This document shows, one piece after another, positions 60,620 to 64,000 of a stretch of 64,000 bases of DNA (position 1 is its first letter; the number at the start of each line of letters is the position of its first letter). Both the position numbers and the translations under genes were made by a program. This stretch comes from an uncultured Muribaculaceae bacterium (GTDB lineage: Bacteria; Bacteroidota; Bacteroidia; Bacteroidales; Muribaculaceae): NCBI GenBank assembly GCA_958436175.1, contig CAUBJF010000003.1, positions 124,001-188,000 of the forward strand. Direction: 5' to 3'. Under the pieces are notes generated by a model that had not been told where the DNA came from, searched no databases, and was given only the letters and a program-made list of their open reading frames with translations.

Positions 60620-62035
60620 GTAGTTGGCTCCCTCCTCGGTGTCGAGGTAGTAGAACACGTCGTGCTCGGCATCGACATATTTACCTGCCAGCTTGGAGGT
60701 CTCCTTGTTGTAGTCCTCGTTAATCACCATGTTGGGCTTGATGCCGGTAGCGTCCTCGCCGACGGTCACTACGTAGACACCGGTATTCTCAGGCCAGATG
60801 GCACCCCAGTACTCGCCGCCCATATAGGGAGACTTGCCGGAGGGGCTGTAGTTGTTAACGGCGATAGCGTCGTATGTCACCAGGACGATTGCCGTACCGG
60901 TGCCGACAGCCTTGATTTTTGCCCAGGGAGAGGTATGGCCCTTGCTGTTGTCGACCTCGATAACGCCTGTGCCCGGCTTGCCGTCGAGACCTACTACGCT
61001 GTAGTGGAAGTCCGGTTCCATGAAGTAGTTGTCGATCTGCGTGTTGGTTAGTTCCCAGGTACGCATAGCATGTGCGTTGAATTCTTCCCCCACGTTCATC
61101 TTCAGCTGTCCCTGAGGATTGATGTTGACGAAGATATCGCCGGTTTCGAATCCTTGATTGCTCTGAGGGTTGTGGTTGATTTGCTTGGGATTGAACGCAG
61201 AGTAGTCGGCAGCGGTAAATTCCATATGGTCAGTTTTGCTGACGGAAAACAGACCAGCCTGCGTGAGTCCGCCTTCCTTCCATGTGCGGAGGTTGTAGCT
61301 CCCCGGAGTGAGGCGGTATGTGTAGGTTTTTTTGTCGCCGTCAGTGGTCACCGATTTAGGTTCGCGTGGAGTGAAGTCTACATAATGAGTTCTCTTAGTA
61401 CCAACAAACAGTTCTGCATCGGCTGGTACGGAGATGGTGTAGTCATAAGCCAATTGTATGGCTCCGCTGAGTGTCGCATTGTAGGTTATGGTAGCGGAAC
61501 GTTCAAGCGCGAGGTATCCTTCTTGTTGGTGAGCCTCGCTCGGTATGAACTCTACATAGCATGTGTTGCCGTTGAGAGCAGGGACGGTGTAACGTCCGGA
61601 GGTGGTGCTGTGGCCTGTTGTAACTGTCTGTAGGTCGCCTTCGCGGCTGGTGACAGTGACATCGATGGTATAGTCGCCGTTTTCGACAGTCCACGGTGTG
61701 CGCGACTCGTCGTTATATCGGTTCGTGGCGTACATGGTGACTGTCAGGACGGAGAAGGTCTGTTCCTCAGTCTGGTCCTTCACGTTGAGGACGATAGTGC
61801 CGTTGACAGTCTCGCCGTTCCCGGCAATGGCGGTGAGGACGTATTCGCCTGCCGGTGCGTCGAAGTTATATACGCGGCTGACAGGGTCGCCTGTTTCTAC
61901 TGCCTCGCCCGTAGCCCTGTCGGTCAGGGTCATCGTCGGCGAAACGTTGTTCATGGTGACTTTCACCGGAACGGCTTGCGCAAGGAATCCGCATCCTGCC
62001 ACCAGGAACGGAACTAAAAGATGTTTTACGTTCAT
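58616..62035 (-). CDS. Large secreted multi-domain protein with GLUG-like repeats, copy A
   Basis: An 1139-residue protein with signal peptide (MNVKHLLVPFLVAGCGFLAQA). The N-terminal half has beta-sandwich-like repeats, including GEYVLTAIAGNG and PGSYNLRTWKEGG strands. A PEGA-like segment (GVYKGTYGTYSVVASKAGYRCYRFEFSL) lies around 740-770. The GLUG-like region (about 825-990) repeats units such as GIAGYANTSTIEKCNNYATVSG and STIDRCANYGTVSGDG, a pattern of adhesins and surface proteins. The C-terminus (FNLEGIRSDVPFKGFNIVRM, then a basic end) looks like the C-terminal sorting-type domain of Bacteroidales. Function is not known; adhesion or glycan binding is plausible. Copy B lies 18 bases upstream. 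Confidence 0.8.
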   Translation of the reverse strand: MNVKHLLVPFLVAGCGFLAQAVPVKVTMNNVSPTMTLTDRATGEAVETGDPVSRVYNFDAPAGEYVLTAIAGNGETVNGTIVLNVKDQTEEQTFSVLTVTMYATNRYNDESRTPWTVENGDYTIDVTVTSREGDLQTVTTGHSTTSGRYTVPALNGNTCYVEFIPSEAHQQEGYLALERSATITYNATLSGAIQLAYDYTISVPADAELFVGTKRTHYVDFTPREPKSVTTDGDKKTYTYRLTPGSYNLRTWKEGGLTQAGLFSVSKTDHMEFTAADYSAFNPKQINHNPQSNQGFETGDIFVNINPQGQLKMNVGEEFNAHAMRTWELTNTQIDNYFMEPDFHYSVVGLDGKPGTGVIEVDNSKGHTSPWAKIKAVGTGTAIVLVTYDAIAVNNYSPSGKSPYMGGEYWGAIWPENTGVYVVTVGEDATGIKPNMVINEDYNKETSKLAGKYVDAEHDVFYYLDTEEGANYTFTPEGVDKVTIAYPAIGEQTVSYSGFGSEGVTANEDGSYTLLLKEGRQIVKLSDASGKAVYQVLTAKKCHREIVNASREGSNVYQPGDEVTIQYSGLFHPANKLAGIYNMSAYVTYNGVPNGTALILGPNQYTFGSSAKAQAVTFTIPEDFDTETNHEITMDKGVIQVNGYGDPIGNHRNIDPVAGRSPNFTAIAHKTYFGYIPDVSISVTPVRYITIEFLSNVKDPDLVVTYKGEELTPEAPGVYKGTYGTYSVVASKAGYRCYRFEFSLNENTSDEHVVYFTMEKAEGAWDGKTLTEPQKEEDTYLISNGEELAWFAAHVNEGNAEVNARLTQDIELGDYDWTPIGFGGDDFCGVFDGQGHTVKGLYINLKKSELGLFGSVASATVKDMNVDARINGDRQSACVVGSLWGSTLSGVNAYGTVTGGSYIAGIAGYANTSTIEKCNNYATVSGQTASYAGIVPNSRTSTIDRCANYGTVSGDGSCSGITLFAYQGSISNTYNIGDIVSANSYSNGICNECNGGKIDNVYSIGEISGFNTGACFGQWMDNAEVNNAFAIEEYDNTAKTTLVTEAQMRSGEIAYKLGEAFGQEIGVDEYPVIGGMEVFYDETTDTYYNKKESGIEGITADGAEIECYFNLEGIRSDVPFKGFNIVRMSDGTSRKIFVK

Positions 62036-62053
62036 GATTGGTTAAATAATTGG

Positions 62054-64000
62054 TTATTTGATGAATACTTTGCGTGATGAGCCGTCGGACATGAGTACGA
62101 TGTTGAATCCCTTGAAGGGCACATCGGAGCGTATGCCTTCGAGGTTGAAGTAGCACTCGATTTCGGTACCGTCGGCTGTGATGCTTTCTATGCCGGATTC
62201 CTTCTTGTTGTAGTAGGTATCGGTTGTCTCATCGTAGAACACTTCCATGCCTCCGATGACGGGATATTCGTCCACGCCGATTTCCTGGCCGAAGGCCTCG
62301 CCGAGCTTGTAGGCGATCTCTCCGGAACGCATCTGTGCCTCGGTCACGAGAGTGGTGTTGTCGGTATTATCATATTCTTCAGTAGCGAAAATATTGGCAA
62401 ATTTATCGTTTGTTCCATCTGAAAAACCGAAGCATGCGCCAGTCCTGTATGGAGCAGAGATTTTCCCTATATTGAATATGTCTTTAGCCTCGATTAAGGA
62501 ATAAGAATAGATCTCTCCGCTTATACCTCCGGCAAGATATGACCTGGCTGTTATCTCACCTATGTTATAAGAATTTGTTATGGCCCAACGGTTCATAGCA
62601 ACGCCGCAGATGCCTCCGGCATGGGTGGTTCTGCTGGCTACTGTGGCGAAGTTGGCACAACGGTCGAGGATAACAGAATTTAGATTTCCAATGACTCCTC
62701 CTGCATAAAGATTGCCGGAGACAGAGCCGTGAATCCTGACTTCTGAAACCTTCCCCTCCTGAGTCCGACCCACTAAACCTCCTACTTCGCTCTTGCCAAC
62801 TACAGAGCATGTAAGATTCAGATTCTTTATTTCTCCATTGACAAGATATCCGAAGAGTCCTACCGGGCTATTGGTATCCGGATTATTGAAATAAAGACCT
62901 GTTACATTGTGCCCTTGACCGTCGAAAACGCCACTGAAAGTTTTCCAGTCATAGGCTATCGGAGTCCAGTCGTAGTCACCGAGGTCTATGTCCTTAGTTA
63001 GGCGTGCATTCACATCTGCATTGCCTTCGTTGACGTGAGCTGCGAACCATGCGAGTTCCTCGCCGTTGGAAATCAGGTAGGTGTCCTCTTCTTTCTCGGG
63101 TTCGGTAAGCGTCTTGCCGTCCCAAGCGCCTTCGGCCTCCTCCATGGTGAAGTAGACCGCGTGTTCGTCGGAAGTGTTCTCGGTCAGACTGAATTCGAAG
63201 CGGTAGCAGCGGTATCCGGCTTTCGATGCGACGACACTGTAGGTGCCGAAGGTGCCTTTGTACACGCCGGGTGCTTCGGGCGCAAGTTCCTTGCCCTTGT
63301 AGGTTACAACGAGATCCGGATTTTCGACGTTGCTCTTGAAGAGGATAGTGATATATCGTACCGGGCTTATGGGGATGGATACCTCGGGAATAGCCCCGAA
63401 ATATGTCTTGTGGCCGATTGCGGTGAAGTTTGGCGAGCGTCCGGCCACCGGGTCGATATTGCGGTGGTTGCCTATGGGATCGCCGAAGCCGTTAACCTGG
63501 ATTACACCCTTGTCCATAGTTACCTCGTGGTTCGCTTCTGTGTCGAAATCTTCAGGGATGGTGAAGGTCACAGCCTGAGCATGTGGCACGGAACCAAAGG
63601 TGTATTGTCCCGATCCGAGGATGAGCGATGTGCCGTTGGGCACGCCGTTGTATGTCACGTAGGCCGACATATTGTATATTCCGGCAAGCTTGTTGGCGGG
63701 ATGGAAGAGACCTGAGTACTGGATTGTCACTTCGTCGCCGGGCTGGAATATATTGCTGCCTTCGCGGGTGTTGTTTGTAATCTCGCGGTGGCATTTCTTG
63801 GCTGTAAGCACCTGGTAGACGGACTTTCCGGATGCATCGCTGAGTTGTACGATCTGACGGCCTTCCTTGAGCAGGAGGGTATAGCTTCCGTCCTCGTTTG
63901 CTGTCACTCCTTCGGGACCGAATCCGCTGTAGCTGACTGTTTGTTCGCCGATAGTGGGATACGCGATAGTGACTTTGTCGACACCCTCGGGTGTGAATGT
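62054..64000 (-). repeat. Tandem gene duplication, copy B
   Basis: Matches 58616-60619 in order and spacing. The divergent middle is about 62360-62950. Confidence 0.85.
62054..64000 (-). CDS. Large secreted multi-domain protein with GLUG-like repeats, copy B (5' end outside window)
   Basis: At least 648 residues, open at the right edge; the frame is uninterrupted up to 64000, and the visible part begins at TFTPEGVDKVT. It has the same domain order as copy A, with the shared FHPANKLAGIYNMSAYVTYNG, the PEGA-like segment and the same C-terminal domain. Its GLUG-like centre differs, with GGLVGRTQEGKVSEVRIHG and GGVIGNLNSVILDRCANFA. Only 18 bases separate it from copy A, so the two are one transcript. 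The flanks are almost identical in protein and DNA, so duplication was recent or the flanks are held alike by gene conversion. Confidence 0.8.
   Translation of the reverse strand, partial: TFTPEGVDKVTIAYPTIGEQTVSYSGFGPEGVTANEDGSYTLLLKEGRQIVQLSDASGKSVYQVLTAKKCHREITNNTREGSNIFQPGDEVTIQYSGLFHPANKLAGIYNMSAYVTYNGVPNGTSLILGSGQYTFGSVPHAQAVTFTIPEDFDTEANHEVTMDKGVIQVNGFGDPIGNHRNIDPVAGRSPNFTAIGHKTYFGAIPEVSIPISPVRYITILFKSNVENPDLVVTYKGKELAPEAPGVYKGTFGTYSVVASKAGYRCYRFEFSLTENTSDEHAVYFTMEEAEGAWDGKTLTEPEKEEDTYLISNGEELAWFAAHVNEGNADVNARLTKDIDLGDYDWTPIAYDWKTFSGVFDGQGHNVTGLYFNNPDTNSPVGLFGYLVNGEIKNLNLTCSVVGKSEVGGLVGRTQEGKVSEVRIHGSVSGNLYAGGVIGNLNSVILDRCANFATVASRTTHAGGICGVAMNRWAITNSYNIGEITARSYLAGGISGEIYSYSLIEAKDIFNIGKISAPYRTGACFGFSDGTNDKFANIFATEEYDNTDNTTLVTEAQMRSGEIAYKLGEAFGQEIGVDEYPVIGGMEVFYDETTDTYYNKKESGIESITADGTEIECYFNLEGIRSDVPFKGFNIVLMSDGSSRKVFIK

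Noticed and set aside
58616..64000. Type IX secretion cargo
   Set aside because: The C-terminal ends resemble sorting domains, but no secretion machinery gene is in the window, so this was left as a resemblance only.

Overview
The window looks like a chromosomal segment from a gut member of the Bacteroidales, most likely a Muribaculaceae-type genome. The evidence is a SusC/SusD polysaccharide utilisation locus with a hybrid two-component regulator, promoters of the Bacteroidetes type (TTG, about 19-20 bases, TAnnTTTG), a ketoacid:ferredoxin oxidoreductase, a DUF4295-type protein beside L28 and L33, BspA-type repeats, GH92 and GH30 enzymes, and a base composition richer in G+C than a typical Bacteroides. 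No insertion sequence, prophage, CRISPR array or rRNA was seen. One tRNA (His) is present.

Layout. 1-2690 (minus): a cobalamin-riboswitch transcript encoding a 56-residue cysteine-rich protein, a DASS-type anion transporter and a MetE-like methyltransferase that runs off the left edge. 2789-8769 (minus): a tripartite RND efflux operon (outer-membrane factor, adaptor, pump) ending in a small PII-like protein. 8907-10951 (plus): recR, an acetyltransferase, an AT-rich orphan secreted protein and tRNA-His. 11024-16755 (minus): a catabolic cluster that resembles the 3-keto-glycoside pathway, with tatA and tatC beside an oxidoreductase carrying a twin-arginine signal. 17002-31943: a polysaccharide utilisation locus with a hybrid sensor (minus), then a surface binding protein, SusC, SusD, GH30 and GH2 (plus). 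32043-34460 (minus): an outer-membrane barrel protein and a SulP anion transporter.

34575-42528 (minus) is the most unusual part: a three-gene operon encoding a membrane-anchored von Willebrand A protein, a 923-residue tubulin/FtsZ-like protein and an 1111-residue protein with a complete papain-type catalytic site next to a two-helix membrane hairpin. The vWA plus tubulin-like pairing recalls the predicted FtsZ-like membrane-remodelling systems. The papain-like partner makes a candidate protease-coupled version of this.

42701-45451 (plus) is a four-subunit 2-oxoacid:ferredoxin oxidoreductase operon, transcribed divergently from the tubulin system. It is followed by a BspA-like secreted protein, the rpmB-rpmG-DUF4295 ribosomal cluster and a 58-residue membrane protein. 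47709-56015 (minus) is purH followed by the rod-shape operon mreB-mreC-mreD-mrdA-rodA and gluQ. 56238-58553 (plus) is a GH92 alpha-mannosidase. 58616-64000 (minus) holds two tandem, closely related large secreted proteins with near-identical flanks and divergent GLUG-like repeat centres. The second one is cut by the right edge.
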